Counted from the first letter of the stretch, positions 1 through 14,700 are shown. The stretch: DNA of 64,000 nucleotides from Andrena cerasifolii (GCF_050908995.1 NC_135125.1:14657011-14721010), one strand, 5' to 3'. Numbers and translations are program-made. The notes: a model not told the origin generated them from the letters alone.

Positions 1-3000
1 AATACGTTGATTTCGGAGGTGATACGAATCACAGGTGAAATTATTTTCATTTCAATTGTATACCACAAAATTAATTTCCCGTCCGCCCTGGTGCACAATG
101 ATTGCGGACTAACAACATCAAACATTTAATGTGCGGGATTAATTAAAAAAGGGTTGTACTATTTCCAGTATATTCTAGCAGATTCTTTTCCTGTATAGTT
201 ATTTAATTACTATTCAGCGTTTCGTGAAATTCGCTAGTATTCTAAGAAAATTGAATCGTACCTATTACTACACAGCAAAAGATTCAAAATCTCTACCTCT
301 TCGTATTCGAGACAGCTTTTTTTACAACATCCCTCTGCCTCGAAAGGTTACAATTATTCAACAAACTGTTACAGGAGAAGCATAGATGTCTCCGATAATT
401 GTTAACTGAATTTAAGAACCGTCGATCGCATCGAATTAACGACAGCGAAGAAGGAATAAAGGTCTCGATGTACGTCTCTTCGCCGTCGAAGGAGATGGCA
501 TCGACGGGGGAGCGCGTAAACGCGACCGATACCTTTATCCGCCCTGTCGGTAAACATCGTGCAATTTCAGCTCGATACTCGGCTAAGGCGAAGGATCAGG
601 ATCCCTGTTCGGTGCATACACGGTGAATCCTCGGCGCAATAAAGTCAGCGTCGTAGGGCCCTCGAAATCGAACGTCAAAGATATTTTTCGTCTACGCGCC
701 CCTGTTCCGTCGACCATGCAGACGCTTTTATGTCTTCCGTTTTCATTTTCTCTCTTTCCTTCCCCCGCTGCGCCGCGCCTCGCCGCTCGCCCGGGAATCC
801 TTCGCCCTTTCAGGAATCGAGCAGAAAGAGGACGGTTCACGGGAGCGCATGCAAAGTGGTTTAAGATATAGAGCAGATACACGTTCCCCGCTTCCCCCGA
901 TCCACGCTCCTCGCCCTATTCTTCCTCTGTCCCTCTCCGTCTTTCTGCTTCTTATCCGCTTCCGATCGGTCGAGCCTGAAATCGAGACAAGACACGGGCC
1001 TATGAGCCGTCGTTTGCTCCCGGGGTATCGAGGCCGAACGCGTAACGATACCTTAAGCGGCGAATATTTGGCAGAATTTCAAAGGTTTTCCAACTCCGAC
1101 GAGGGGGGACCAGAGACCAGGAGGTAGTTCGTTTGCTGAGCAAGCGGCTGGAGGGAAATATCGTAACGGGGTATCGACCGATCGAAACAGGAAATGCGAA
1201 AGGGGGTACTGGATTCGATGGTAGGCAGCGGGGTTCAGGCGAAGGTGGGTGATACAGTGGAATTTTCAATATCTGATTCTTTGAAGTATTCGGAACATTA
1301 GGAGGGTGTATGTTAATATGATCGGTGTAATAGCAATGTAATTCTCTTAATATAAAGCAGATGTAAGCCTAAGGCTTGAAATGCTTAAAAAAAAAAGTAA
1401 TGTTTCCGCGCAGTCGAATGTGTTTGAAATTCCCAAAAGTGTAGTATGTAAATAGTGAGTAAAATGGGCTGTTTACTAGTGGTGCATTTGTAACTTAATT
1501 CGCTGTATAACGTTAAATGCATCTACGGTGGGAGCGGTGTCTGACCACACACTGACCGCCACTACTTGCTCGTCTCATCTAGTAGAGGAACCGTTCATGA
1601 GGCACACAAGGGAAGTAATTCCCGTTTCTTTAAACATTGTTATTGTACCGGTGAAACCACGAGCTACAAACGTAGAATCTAGACGCATACGTTGTTATGT
1701 AGAGGGACAATATTCATTATAATACTACCTGTATTCCTCAACTTAGGAAGAATTAACCTGATCACGCGATGTGTCCCTGGAGACCATAAAATACCGAAGA
1801 AGAGAAGCCACAAAAAATCCTGTAGACACATAATTCACATTCCCTTTTCCACGAGTATTACAAACACCAAAAATCTTCCTTTAAGAATCTAACAACTAAA
1901 AATAAATCCCCGCTTTCTCAGGACTCTTCTCTCCCCTTACCAATCACGAAAATTAAAACGGTATTAGACTATTGGATCCCCACGCCTCTCCCGAAGCCAA
2001 AATTAATTTCTCCGCATCCCCTGTTAACGTGAACGCGTACGTCCTCGTTAACAGGGGAGCAGCGTGTCCCGTTAACTCGTCCCCCTAATTCGCTCATTTT
2101 CCGCGCAGCTTGCCGAGGCGTTCGCGCGCGAAAAACGGCTGTCCGCGAAATTCGATTTCGATTCACGAGCTTGCCCACGGCGATCCAAGTTTAACGCAAT
2201 CTGTCTTCGTTTGTCAGGCTTGCCTTTGATACGGTTCCACGGGCATCGACGCCCGCCGCGGCGTCGGTGGACACGAGAAAATAATCAAATCTCCCGGCGA
2301 AGCGGGGAATTGTGATTAATGAGACGTGCGCTCGCACGCAAAAACCACCCCCGCGGCCGTTTCGCGCACGACTTTTCGCGTGCACGCGAGTTCCCGCGGC
2401 GCTGTCGCCGAAACTGTGGCGAACTTCTCACATTTCACGGCGCTTTTTCGACTGGTCATTTAATTACGGCGAATACCTCGGGGCTGTTTGTGTGTTAATA
2501 ACGCACGGCTGTGCAGGGCGCACTGCGAGCATCGTGCAGTTCTAGAACCTTTGGGATTCTGAGGTGGAAAGCTGACAAGTTTGGGTATGATATTGGTTGT
2601 TAGGAAATAGTGGAATAGAATTGTATTTTATATAGAATTTGTGTAGCATTTGGTCCATTGAGGGATTAAAAAATACATATTGTTATGTTGGGTGTAAATA
2701 ATCAAGGGTGATGCTATATTATCGCTTCCCCACCCACGCACGAGAATTTTCAAGAATTTTTCTAAGGAAGGTTTCAACTCACTTGGAGTGTTAGGATGTA
2801 TGTACTTTCAACCGAGTAGGTATTCTGATCGCCTGAAAATATTTGGATTTTTCCATTTGAGTGAAAAGATATTATTTTTTTATTTTTTAACCATTGCGTG
2901 GTGTTTGTTTTTGTAAGTTAGAATGCTATATAAATTGCGATGACTATTCCAGAGTCGACTGTAACGAGAGCCTCCGTTCCCTAAAGCAGAGGTACAGTTT

Positions 3001-5619
3001 CGTCGTATTAAAATAGTCCAGATGAATTTTCAAGCGGAACGTAATGTAACGAAACTGAATACATTCATGCGCGCCCCCAAGTATAATACGCTGCATAATA
3101 TCATGCTTTATTAAACGGGAGGAGGGAAAAAATACTCCCACGTGTAATCCGCTTTCGCGATACGATTTATTTTCAGTCGTACTAACGAGATCGAGCCTTT
3201 CAAAAAATGGGGTAAAACTGTTCTGCGCACTTCGGTAATATCCTCTCGCTCGTAAAACTTCTCATACTTCCACGTTCCTTTCGCACACTATCAGAAATAA
3301 CTTGCCCACCTTTTTGGACATCTCAAATACCTGCAAGAATCCTATTCCATAGAAGGTTACTTGAAATTACTAAAAACCACTATATTCTAAAAAATTAAAT
3401 TACTAAAAACCACTATTTCACTTTTCTCCAATTGAAAACTAGGCTGCTAAAATCGACCACGAATCTTTCGTATCTTAATCTTCCAAAATTCTCCATCACA
3501 TTTAGTCTCCACAGAAAATTAAATTAAAACAGAGCCACAGAAATGCATGAACGTGCAAAAGGTGTAAGAAACAGGCATAAAAAAGATCTCGAATATAAAT
3601 ATTCCCTGATCACTTCAATCTGTTTCTCAGACCACTCCGGAAATATCGCAGAAGTGTCTCTAATTTATTCCCCTCGGTTTCGATCGTTCGCCGAGAATCA
3701 CGCGCGACGAGTCTTTTAAATATCGCGTGCATCTTTCCTTCGATTCCCCGCGGCTTCGGTTGGTTTCGGTCTGGTGGGCTTCTATTTTCGCGAGTGGGCT
3801 ATGTTATGTATTCGTTAAAGAAAGCCTCTTACCAGCCCCTCTTATCTCCGCTCTTTTCGCGGCGAAACGACGTCGCGTGCTCGTATCCGCTTCAGATAGG
3901 CGGGCGCGTACGTGCGCGGGAATGGAAAGCCCGTGACGAGGAGCGAGGCAGTCGGCCAGAAAAGAGCAGGAAATGAAAATATAAGAGATCCAAAGGCGCC
4001 GCGGCGCTAAAGGAGGCGCGCCCCAGCGAAAGACGCGACCTGGATGTAATTGCTTGATCGTTCTCCCCACGAAAACCGAACATTTCTGCGCCGAATGTCT
4101 CTCTTTCGCTTTCCCAGCTCGCATCGCCCTGGAAACCACCACCTCGCTCCCTGGGAACAGAAACCCACAGAATACACTTTCTTTTCTACCTACAGCTAAT
4201 CCTCTTTCTCCCAAAAATACGATCTCGAAACGCTTGAAAAATTTTCTTTAACATTCGTGGTGCTCTTCAATGCATTATAACTTCGCGATGAAACAGGCGA
4301 GTAACTAAATCCACTAAATTCAGGCTTCTGATTTTACAGAAATCTGTAACAGCTTGTTATCGAAATACATAAAGCACGATTTCAGGGGATAGCCTCCACC
4401 ACGCTGTTTCCATCATTTTCCAATTCCACTTGCTTCGCGAAACCACTGTGAAAAGCACTGGTGAAAAGAGAAATTCGATTGCGCAGAAACGAGTAGTCCC
4501 TGGACATTCCTCCGCGTTCGTGCGCCTTTTAGAAAATGAATATCTCGTTTACGAGGTCGCGGATCCCCTGCAGGATCGTATGCAAACATGTTAGGGGTAG
4601 TCGGGCCAGATACACCCTCCACGCCGACACGGCTGATAACAAAAGCACCAAATGGACTTCCTACGCCGATTTCAGCGCGAATAGAAAGAGAAAAAAAACG
4701 AACGTTTCCCTGGCAGATATTGTAGTCGAAGTATGAAGCGCGAGCTATCTCGCCCCCGGACGGGGAAAATCTCGCGTCTTCTTGACGAGCGAGGAAAAGG
4801 CTTCCACCAGTAATCGAGCTCCGGTTTCGATATTTGAATTGCGCCTGAAATTTCAATATTTATTCCGCCGAAATTGGGGCAGCACGGCACCGTCGCTTTA
4901 TCGTTAAATAATAATACAACAAATCGAGTCGCCCGCGCCTCTTTAATTGCGATTCATTTGTCGGGCTGCCGTCGATGAGGTAAACCGATCGGCACGCTTC
5001 CATTCGCAGAGCCATTGTGATGGTGTTTTTCCAGTTCCGCGGGATAAACGCGAGCTATTTGGCATTTTCGGGAATTGTGCGGCTGTTTGCGCGTCGCGTG
5101 TTTGCGCTTCGGGATGCGAAATGTGTTCGACGCCAGAGATAATCGTGGGTGGGACTGGATGCCGACAGAGGGATGCTCTACAGAGTACTCGGAATCGTTG
5201 CTCCGCGATTATTTCAGGAACCCTCTGTGCGCCAGTCTTTCGTCGTGGTGCGCGTTTGCGACATTTCAATGGCTGAAAAAGTACTTGCCAGGTACGTCTC
5301 TACAGAGGAGACAGGTTTTATCGAAGGAGGTAATTAATTTTCCGAGAGCAACAGAAGACGAAGCAAAATTGCCCGTAGTATTGGGTGGAAATGAAGATTG
5401 CATCGTGCTTCCTCTTCATAAATGGAAAGAATGGTTTCATTTGTTAAATTCAGTGGGGAGAGGGAAAAGAAATTGCTTAGAGCATCGCGTAAATGGAACG
5501 GTGACTCGTGGCGGGTCAGTGGGCGAAGGTTACACGGTCTCTTGAAACTCTGAATTAAGCTGGCTAAAATTTCTATCGTTTCTATGGAATAACACGTCTG
5601 TGTTACTCGTTTGTTTCAG
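1..5619. other. 5' flank of the CRISP-family gene, no recognisable coding gene
   Basis: AT-rich DNA with two CpG-rich blocks (about 400-1260 and 3700-4160). The short open frames have no recognisable domain. A 12-bp perfect stem CCCCTGTTAACG / CGTTAACAGGGG lies at 2018-2057. A 20-bp direct repeat AAATTACTAAAAACCACTAT occurs twice between about 3364 and 3416. The promoter and any 5' non-coding exon of the gene probably lie here or further upstream; I could not place them. Confidence 0.5.
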
Positions 5620-5635
5620 GTTGTAATCAGAAATT
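5620..5635 (+). other. Probable 5' untranslated start of the first coding exon
   Basis: The pyrimidine-rich acceptor TTTGTTTCAG ends at 5619, leaving 16 untranslated bases before the ATG. A donor-like CAG|GTACGT at 5291/5292 lies 328 bases upstream and could belong to the preceding non-coding exon, but there is no independent sign of that exon or of a promoter. Confidence 0.35.
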
Positions 5636-5717
5636 ATGAGGTGGCTGTGGATTATCGTGCTGATAGCTCTGGCGCTGCCAGCCGCCGTGCCACGGAAGAC
5701 GCATCGCAGCAAGCCCA
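5636..5717 (+). CDS. CRISP-family gene, coding exon 1 (signal peptide)
   Basis: Encodes residues 1-27 plus the first base of codon 28. The peptide starts MRWLWIIVLIALALPAAV, a short basic start followed by a hydrophobic core, a typical secretory signal; cleavage is likely near residues 16-18. The start is fixed by an in-frame TAA at 5624-5626, 12 bases upstream. The donor is CCCA|GTAAAG at 5718, phase 1; the next exon supplies CG to make Thr28. A later GT (at 5722, AAA|GTATCA) is a weaker donor and would break the phase with exon 2. Acceptor-like sequences TTTGTTTCAG (ends 5619) and AATCAG (ends 5630) lie just upstream, so the exon probably begins with a few untranslated bases and is preceded by a non-coding 5' exon. 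Confidence 0.85.
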
Positions 5718-8700
5718 GTAAAGTATCATTTATTTTAATCGTTCTCGCTCTCCTTTTTCCTTCCCTCCCTCGGAAAACGGTTACCAGACGGGAGGATTGC
5801 CCGCGAACAACCCGAGAATTCTGTTTCGCCGGGCTATTACGATATTTTCTGGATGTTTCTTGCATTTTAAAAGGAATTGCTCGCAGAACTACCCTCCCTG
5901 CACATGCGCACTTATTCAAATAAAGTACCTGCTCTTTTTACGCTTCTGGTCGTGGCTAAATTCATCCCACTCAATTTTGTGCACAAAGGTGGATAAAAAT
6001 TACACTTCTGCAATTTTATTTGTATACTACTACGGTTGCCCGAAAATTCCGATTTTTTTAAACTGTGCAGGTTTTTAGAGGACCTTAATGGAAGTAGGTA
6101 TCAGGCAATTTTTCGTTTGTGACCGTTTTCGGTTCTTCGAGGTGAAGACACCCCTTAAAGGTTAATTATACCATGCATATTTAAAAAGATTAAGAAAACG
6201 TGGTTTTCTTCTTAATTTAAACAACAAATTTTAAACAATTCGATTACACAGTTTTATAGAGCTTAAAAAGCCGTTAAGTTTTCATTTTAATAATTTGTTA
6301 TATTTACTACAGTTTCCAAGATATAGGCACAGGGAAGTAGGAAATCATACATTAACCTTTAAGGGGTGCTTTCACCCCGAAGAACCGACAACGGGCATAA
6401 ACGAAAAATTTACCGATCTTCCCTCGTTAGTATCATTGCTCTATTTTCACTCAGTTCTAGTTGAATTATACCATTTTCATTATTCTTCACAACTCTGACT
6501 CACTATTGTCCTTAAAATTTTCAGTCGCCTAATTTCTGAACAGAAAATTCCCAATTCCGTATTTACGTAGTACAAAAACGTATTTCTGTATGAATATACT
6601 CGTGAATACAACTGAAACTTCAGTTGCAACGAGAGATATCTGTACTAATAGAATAACACGTTCTGTGTCGCGGTGGGAATTCCAATTTTTAGTGGCGCTA
6701 TAAAAAGCGATAAGAGAAGTAGATTGTGATATTCAATTATAATAAAATTGTAATTGTATTATATTCTTCATACTCTCACCTGTTTTTGTTCTATTTTGAT
6801 TTCGACACTGAATTGAGAAGTACCTTCTCCTTTTGAATGAAAAATTCACTCCCGATCAATATCGTGGTTCAGGTGGCACGAGACGTGTTAATAGAGTAGA
6901 AGAATGTTAGGGTAAGAGGGATCGCGATGGAAGAACGCAGGGTTGCTCAGATTTTTCGTGGGTTTCTGGCAAGCGATAGGAATGGCGAGGCTGGTATCTT
7001 GGAGATCGCAGGAACATTCATTATGCGCAGCTGTTACGGCGAGCTCTAAACTTCATCGCCTCTAATTTTGGGTCCGAGAAAGAGTACCAATATAAAGTTG
7101 CTATAAACAATGCTCCAGGATGCTGGTATACTAGCAGTAGTTCCGCGAGCACGGTTACTCGGAGAGTTCCATAATCTGCAAGTAAAATTTATGCAGGGAA
7201 ACGTGCATGGAGATATGAAAGGTATCGCGAAATCTCGTGTGCAGCAAGAACAATAGTTTATTCAATTATATTATAATTCTGGGTAGCTTGTTGGCCCAAC
7301 TGGCGTATTAAATTCTATTTTTAAGATGTAATAAGTGGGATGTAAGTATATTGCTACAAATTGGTTTCACATTTTAGAAATAAGTTTCTGGAAATTTATA
7401 TTTCAGTGGATTTAATTAGTGATACCTTTTATTTCATTTGTGTCAGATAAAACATGCGAGCTTTTCAAAGATAATTTTTTTCATTTTAAATTAGTATTAT
7501 TATTACGTTTCACTTCATTATTAGTTATGGCTCATTGTTATCTGAGCTGTGTAATGACAAGGGAATTAATTACCTTTGAAGTTAAAATTTGACTTCGAGG
7601 AGCTCTGTTAATTATTATTATTTATATGGGTTGGTCATTCCGCTGCTTATGAGAAGCATTATTAAATTTCAGGGAGCTGCACGTCACATTAATATGTTTA
7701 GAGTGAAAATGATAAAGTAAAGTCGAATATGTTTTCGAGAATTTCATGAATAAAGGAATAAAGGCGGAAGTTGTACTGCTTTTATTGATAGAATAACGTT
7801 GAATATGCGAGAATGCAATTTTTGAATTTCATATTCTGCATAAAGAGTTTGTTTTTTTAATAGCTTTATATTTGTAGCTTGAACATGACTCCGTAACAGC
7901 CTTGTTCATGAAATTTAAAACGTGTTTCAATATAATAAAAGATTCATTTTTACTATCAATTCATATGATATTATTCTGGAACGGAGGGAATATTACAATT
8001 TTCCAAATTAAGTAATTCCAAAGTAGAATTTTCCCACTGCCGTCGAGTTTAAATTAATTTCACTAAAACATATTCCAATGCATGTTAGCAAATGGATGTT
8101 AACATTTCTCGTAATTTCTTCAATCATCGCTCTAAATTAAACTGAAGTATTCCATATTTCTGTTTCTAATTTCACTCACTAATTGTTGAATCCTGCGTCT
8201 GCTTCGAGAAGAAAAGCAATAAAAAGTATCTGTATTAAATTTAATTTGTTCGCGATATAGAGCCGTCATAAAAAGAGCACGAATCAGAAGTGCATCAAAA
8301 CATTTGAAAAAGTTTGTTTTCCAAAGGCTTCGCATACCTTCAGCTTGCCATAAAATGAAATACTCCTAAACGTTGAGCTCGTTTCTAGAGAATAATAAAA
8401 CATTATTAAATTTCTCCAATTTTTCCACTTGTTAAAGTTCACATCCTCCCTTACACTTCGAGTGCTATAAATGAATTTCTAGAAACTGGGAGCTCCGATC
8501 AAGCAAAGTTTCAATGAAAGAACACGTACCTACCTACGTTGTAGCAGAGTCAATCAAGTCCTCCTGACTGGATTAAAGTCCTTCGGCGATATTAGACAAG
8601 TACACCCTGAATTACACGTTACACCCATCTATATCGTGATTCGAAGCTAAGCGGTCGGGCGTAAGCAACGATAACTTGATCTCCCTGCAGATTACTCTCA

Positions 8701-11700
8701 ACCCTAATTTATCGGAGCAAGCTACGAATACGAGGGATCAGATTGTTATCCACTTGTAGCTTGATAAAATCACGGCCCCCAAACAATCTCTGACCCTAAT
8801 TTAACATTTGGTCCGGCAGGGGATCAACTTTGGCCAAAGTGAATAGCTCGCCTCTCAACTTCGGAGGCCAAATGCTTGATCCGTACTTAGGGGGGGTTGA
8901 AACAAACTTCCCAGAGAATTATTCATCGGTAGACGACGTTTATCTCCTCGAGAGCGAACTGGGACAATGTTTCGCCGGGACAACGTGGAAATTTTAAGGA
9001 AAATCGACGTGCAGATTGTTCAGCGAGTCTGCTGCTGATCAAGATATTCCTTTCGAGATTCTTTGACAGTCTCATTATTTTCTCAATTTGTTAATTTTCA
9101 CTCGTACTCATTTATTTTTTTATTCTTCTATCACTTAGAAACGCGGTTCTTTCCCTACAGCGATTGATATTTCGAACTCTACAGATTGTTTTCAGAAGCT
9201 AAATCTGTGTTTCTGAAAATTGCTCAGGAAATGCATTTCCATTTCCTATCGCCTTGTGGGTTGTAATACATATAATTACGGATTTAAGTCAGTCAATTCT
9301 TGACAGTCCGAGTTAAAGTCGACTCGGACACTTTAATCCGAGGATTAAACCTTCTGCCGTTCCAGAGGAGGCTATATAGTAGCGTCAGCCACTTTTGGCT
9401 GGCATGGCAGCGGAAGAATTAAGGGCTGATTCATTCAATTTCGTTTAGCGAACTCATGAAGGTCGCGATGGCAATTTGTGGGGTCGGTGAAAGCTGCAGA
9501 GGGCAGTGTCTATTTGTAGCTCGCGAGATTCAATACGGACCACGACTCTCATAATTTCCTGGCGAAGTTTTTTGCCACGCGCCCCTGCAGGCTCTGGCAC
9601 AGAAGTTCGCCCGTTGATTCGCCGAAAAATGCTGCTGCTGATGTCGAAAAACGGGTCTCGTTCGTTTTGCCCTCGCCGCGGCGGAATCTTCGACGTCGCA
9701 GCTGTCGTCGTGTCTGTGAAAGGGGCTCGCGGTCCGTATTTACTCGGGGGCGAAGTTAGCGAACTATGACGTCTGTAATAAATCGGTCCTGCCGCGAGCT
9801 CAGAGGCACTGCCACCCTTGAGCTAATAAAAATTCATGCGACGCGCGTGCGTTGGGGGGGTGTGAAGCTCGAAGGGATATTATAAGAGAAAGATTCGGGA
9901 TTTTCGAGGGTGTGTGGCATTTCATTTGAAGTATGACCGAGGGCCACCCCACGAATATTAAGTTGAAGCAATTGAACTCACGTGTATTGTAATAATGCTA
10001 GGGAACCATATTGGATGTTATTACTTCAGAATTCAATGAAAAGGTAACAGAAAGCAGATAAATAATTTCCACGGGTACGCTGATAATTCCTTGACCATTT
10101 AAGAAATTCCCTCAGCCTCCCTCTGCCATTTCGAGCCCGACGATTCCTTCGCTACAAACCTCGCCTGTTGGCGACACCGATCGTTACATATCGTGCATTT
10201 GCTTTCGACTATCGCGTGCATCGGAAGAGAGCTCCGCCGCGCCCGCCCCGAATGCTCGCGCATATGGCATTAGGGAAAGCACATTTCCCGCGGCATTTCC
10301 GTGGAAATATTCCGTGCCCTGTCTGGCGCGCGATGCTCGAGACGCCGCGCCCGCTGTGCTCTCCTCCACCGGGGCCAGAAGGGTAAAGGGTATGAAAATA
10401 GAATGTTATTGCCCGTTTGGACGTACCCGATGCAGTCGATATTCTCCCTTTAAAGCGGACACTTGTTCCGCTCGCGGAAGGGAAGGAAATGGAGCAACGC
10501 GTACCAGCCGAGGACTTTTATTGACAACGAATATCAGTTATCGGCGGCAGTCCTCTGCCGGGAGTGCAACTGTTTGCATTTGCTTTCAGCGCCGAGGCTG
10601 TACGGGGAGAGGGTGCCCGTCAAGCTAATCAGGACGAGCAGCAGCAAGGTCCGCCAGAAGATCGTCGATATTCACAACTACTTTCGCACGCAGGTCAAGC
10701 CTCCCGCCTCTAACATGCTCATAATGGTAAGCGCTTCGTTAAGCTCGTTACTCGCGGCTCCTTTTCACGCGAGACACTTGTGCGGCCCGCGAGTGGTGTT
10801 TCAGATGCATTCACTCGACAGAGGCACGAGCACGTTTCACGGGTGGAGAAAGAGATTCAGTCGTTTAATGAAAAGTGGAGAACGTAAATATGCGTGCGAC
10901 TCGAGCCCTCAGTTACAGAAGTGTCTCGTGTGAAAGGGCCTATTACGGCGCGGTCTCGATAACTCCAGGCACCTAAATGGGACAAAATCTGAACTGAATA
11001 GATCTTCTTAACTTCTTTGGAGTACCACCTTGAATTAAAGGAATACTGGCTTTAAGCAGGCTTAAGATTATTGAGAATCCGTTGTGTTTTGTTGGTAGGG
11101 TAGGACCTTGATTATCTGAAATTAGGAGGTATTACTTAGGTTGGTCCACATGAAATTGTCGTTTCGCGTAGGGAACTTTGAATGCAAATAATTTCTCCCT
11201 TTTAACTACTTCGTTTATTTTATTTTCTTTCACGCTATCTGCGATTCGTAATTTTATATGCGCCAACCCAATAATTAGTACCACGGTTCTCACACTCGAT
11301 AATAAATTAATAAAGCATCACGGTTTCTTATCGCCCTATGTGGAGTGATAAAAATCAGCCGAATGACAAATTTAGCTGAATTCCACCCAATGCCCAGAGC
11401 TTATTCGAAAATCGTGAATGCTCCCTTCGCAGTAGAGTGCCAGATTACGTCTCGGGATGGGGGTTGAATTGCCAGAGAAGAATCGGCTTTGCGACAGAAA
11501 GAAAGGGTGTTTCAGCGTCAAGGTTCGCTGACCGTTCTTGAACACGGGCTTTTGCATCGGTAGAATAGTTTCTCAGCCTGCCGGACGCATTACGGGCTCA
11601 TAACCCTGAAAGGTGGATGACGTGGGGGGCGTTCGTGGGCCGTTTCCAACCCTTAGCCGCGCCAAGCGCTTTGAAGTTCCATCGATTTCAACGGATTCCC

Positions 11701-14700
11701 TGGGCGAAATCCCGCGACGCGAATAGCGTCGGTAATTTTCCAGCACTCCTCTAGATGGGATCGTGTTCGAGATTCTTTGGGCTTCCTTTCTATGGAAATT
11801 ACGTTCGATTGCGTTTAACGCGATCGATTCGCCGAGATTTTCGTTCGAGGGTGGGATGAGACAGAAGCACCAGCTTATTCGTGTCGGTATATGAAATTCT
11901 TTGGGGGAAAGTTGGGATCGCGCCTTCGGCTTATAATACAACTGATTTCAAAATGTAAACGAGTGTTTTTTTATTTCTACCCTCGGCCTTGAGAAGTCCT
12001 CGAGTTATATTGGCATTCTGAATACGTTCCGGATTATTCTCTGCAAAGGGACCCATCGGTTTTTCGTGCACAATTTCCGAAATTCCGTCGACGGAGGAGC
12101 ACACCGAAATCTCCCGTTGGTTTTATCGCGAGAATGGAAATTACTTTCGGATCATGTTTATCCCCGTAAAACCGGCATTAAACTTTACGCACGAACTGCA
12201 GTTTACATAATCAGGACTCTGGAACTACTTTACCTATAAACAATGTCGCAACCCCACCTCCCTTCCTTCGATTTTATAGCCCAGTTTCGGTAATGCAATG
12301 GAAGTTTCAGCTGGAAATCTTTGGCTATCATGTGTTGTTCGGACGATGCATTGTCTGAGGATTGTATAAAATTGCTGGTGTTCTCGATACACCCGGCAGT
12401 TCGTTGGTTTATTTTCTGCTACCATTCACGTGCGACCACAAATCGTCTGCACGTTCGGAGAGCTGAAGAAATAAAACTCAAGTTCACTTTGTAGATGGGT
12501 TACTTGTTTTATTTGCATTCTGAATGTTAATAAAAGTGACCATGTCGATAAAATGTCAGAATTGGTACTTCCTAGTTTTAAATAAAGTATTCAATAAAGA
12601 ATATAGATGTGTATTTGAAAATTCCTTTTTTTTACAAATTCTAAATATTTTTCAAAATTTTTAGCTTGTGTGACATCAATAGTAGAAATCATATGTAAAT
12701 ATAGTACCTACCTCTGTTTGAATAATTTTAGTTGAACTTCTTTAGTTTAACTTCTGGGACATGTTTATCTTCTCTTTTCACAAACTTTCTCCCGAACTAG
12801 CTCGCTCAGCCTCTGCATTGTGAGCTTATCATTAGGAGGCACGTTGAATTCGAATAAACACCCCTTTGTTCGTGGGCGAAACACGTTGCTTTCCAGAGGA
12901 AAAGTATGTGACTTTTCACCACATTGCGACATTCCAATTCACATTCCGGTAGGTGAATAACATTTCGTCGAACTGCAGTCGTAACGTGACTAGATTACGA
13001 ATGCCAACGAAGCTCCAGGGTTTAAATATTTAAAACTACCTACGTAGATCGTTTCGACGCTTTTACATTTCCCTCCTTAGAAGCAATCGGAATACGAAGT
13101 AATAGCAGGACTATCAAAAAGTCCTCCCTTATTTTACCATATTCGTGTATGCCATATTAAACATCAGGAATTATTTTGAATTCGTCGATGCTCTTCAAAC
13201 CTTTAAAAGGAACGCTATCGTTTCTTCCTAAAATCTATTCTCTGTACTAGGAAGTAAATATTTTATAATTTCAAATAACTCTTGTTAATTTTTTCTCATT
13301 TTTCTTGGAGAACTACAAATTGGTTATTTCGTGTCTCTATTTTTCTTCTTTTCTTCTTCTTGGATATGAGTATTTGCAGATACAAGATGTAATATATGGG
13401 TTTTGAATTCGAACGATAATGTTCGAATTAAATAATTATTTGATATGCACAAATCGAGTCGAAAGAGGGAATTATCGTTAGTAGACAACGAGACAGAAGT
13501 CTCGTGTCGGTTTGCTGTTTGGTCAAGCATTATTCAACAGTAATGAATGCTGTGGAGATATTTATCACCTCTGATGTATTACTGGTGAATAATCAGGATC
13601 AGGGAATGACTTATGACGTTGTTTATTATGCATTGGTCGTATTTAACGCAAAATATCTATGAAACAATGGAATGTTCACTTTGTGGCATTTCATCAGTCC
13701 GAGATTCATAATTTGACCTAACTAATATAGTTTGTGTAATCATTGGATTTTTGATTAGATGCTCAATTTTAAGCGAGACTATGCAAGTTTGAAAGTTACT
13801 GTAAATTTTTTTAAGGGAAATATACCAGTTTGTTATACAAGATTTACTTATTCAGAGTCGTAAGTGCGAGCTCCAAATTAATTAGAATACAATGAACGGC
13901 TTTAATCTTCTTTCTTTCATTCAATAAAATTTGTGAAATCGAATCTAATGTCGTGGAAAGATATAGATATATACAGAGGTGTGTTGATTGTGATGGCAAT
14001 CTTTTATACAATAGAGTTTCTCTTATAAATACCCCAGGCTTTCAATAATACTCGAGATTATACCCCATCTGTGATTATTGTGATCAGCTTTGTCAAAAGC
14101 TAATTGATTTACGATATCAATCAGCATTAAATGGCTTGCACCGGTGGATTAAACAAGCCAGAATTTCATCAGTACGAACAAAAATTAATCATCGTATATC
14201 AGTTATATCTGTAGGTACTGTAATCTGCAATGCTAATTTTTGCAATACCTCTTTTTTATCACACGAAATGGTAGAAGCATTTCAGGCCAACTAAAATCAA
14301 TTTTGCATTTCAAGCCACCGTTCCGATTTCCAAACATTAAAAAAGTTAGATTGCAGTATTGACTTACAAAAAAATATCATACATACTACATTTTTCAAAA
14401 TTTCATCTCCGTTTTCTCTATCTTACATCGAGCACCAGAAAATATTGAGCATGCATAAGAAACTAGATTTAGTAGAACTAAAGTAAACCAGAAATTGACA
14501 TACGATCGAGCAGAAAATTAAATTTTATAGTCAACTGTCTCAGTGTATTCCCAACAATATAAAAAAGTATACAAATGTTAAGATAAAAATTCGCTCGGTC
14601 GACGTACAAATTGCATTTGGAAGTTGTACTCAAGCTACATTCTCGGGAATTGTCGTGTAAAGGGTTAACTCGCTGGCAGAGTGCGTTCCTTTGTGTTTCT

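Larger units (their letters stand above)
5718..10589 (+). other. Intron 1 of the CRISP-family gene (4.9 kb)
   Basis: GT at 5718 to AG at 10589. Contains a MITE-like element (6107-6410), one copy of a diverged dispersed repeat (6692-6815), and otherwise AT-rich unique DNA becoming CpG-rich from about 9.4 kb. No second gene is seen inside. Confidence 0.8.

Noticed and set aside
5075..5545. 156-codon frame just upstream of the signal-peptide exon
   Set aside because: No homology recognised and not in phase with any join to the CRISP start; at most part of a 5' untranslated exon.
10463..10933. 156-codon frame containing coding exon 2
   Set aside because: Only 10590-10726 is exon; the rest is read-through into both introns.
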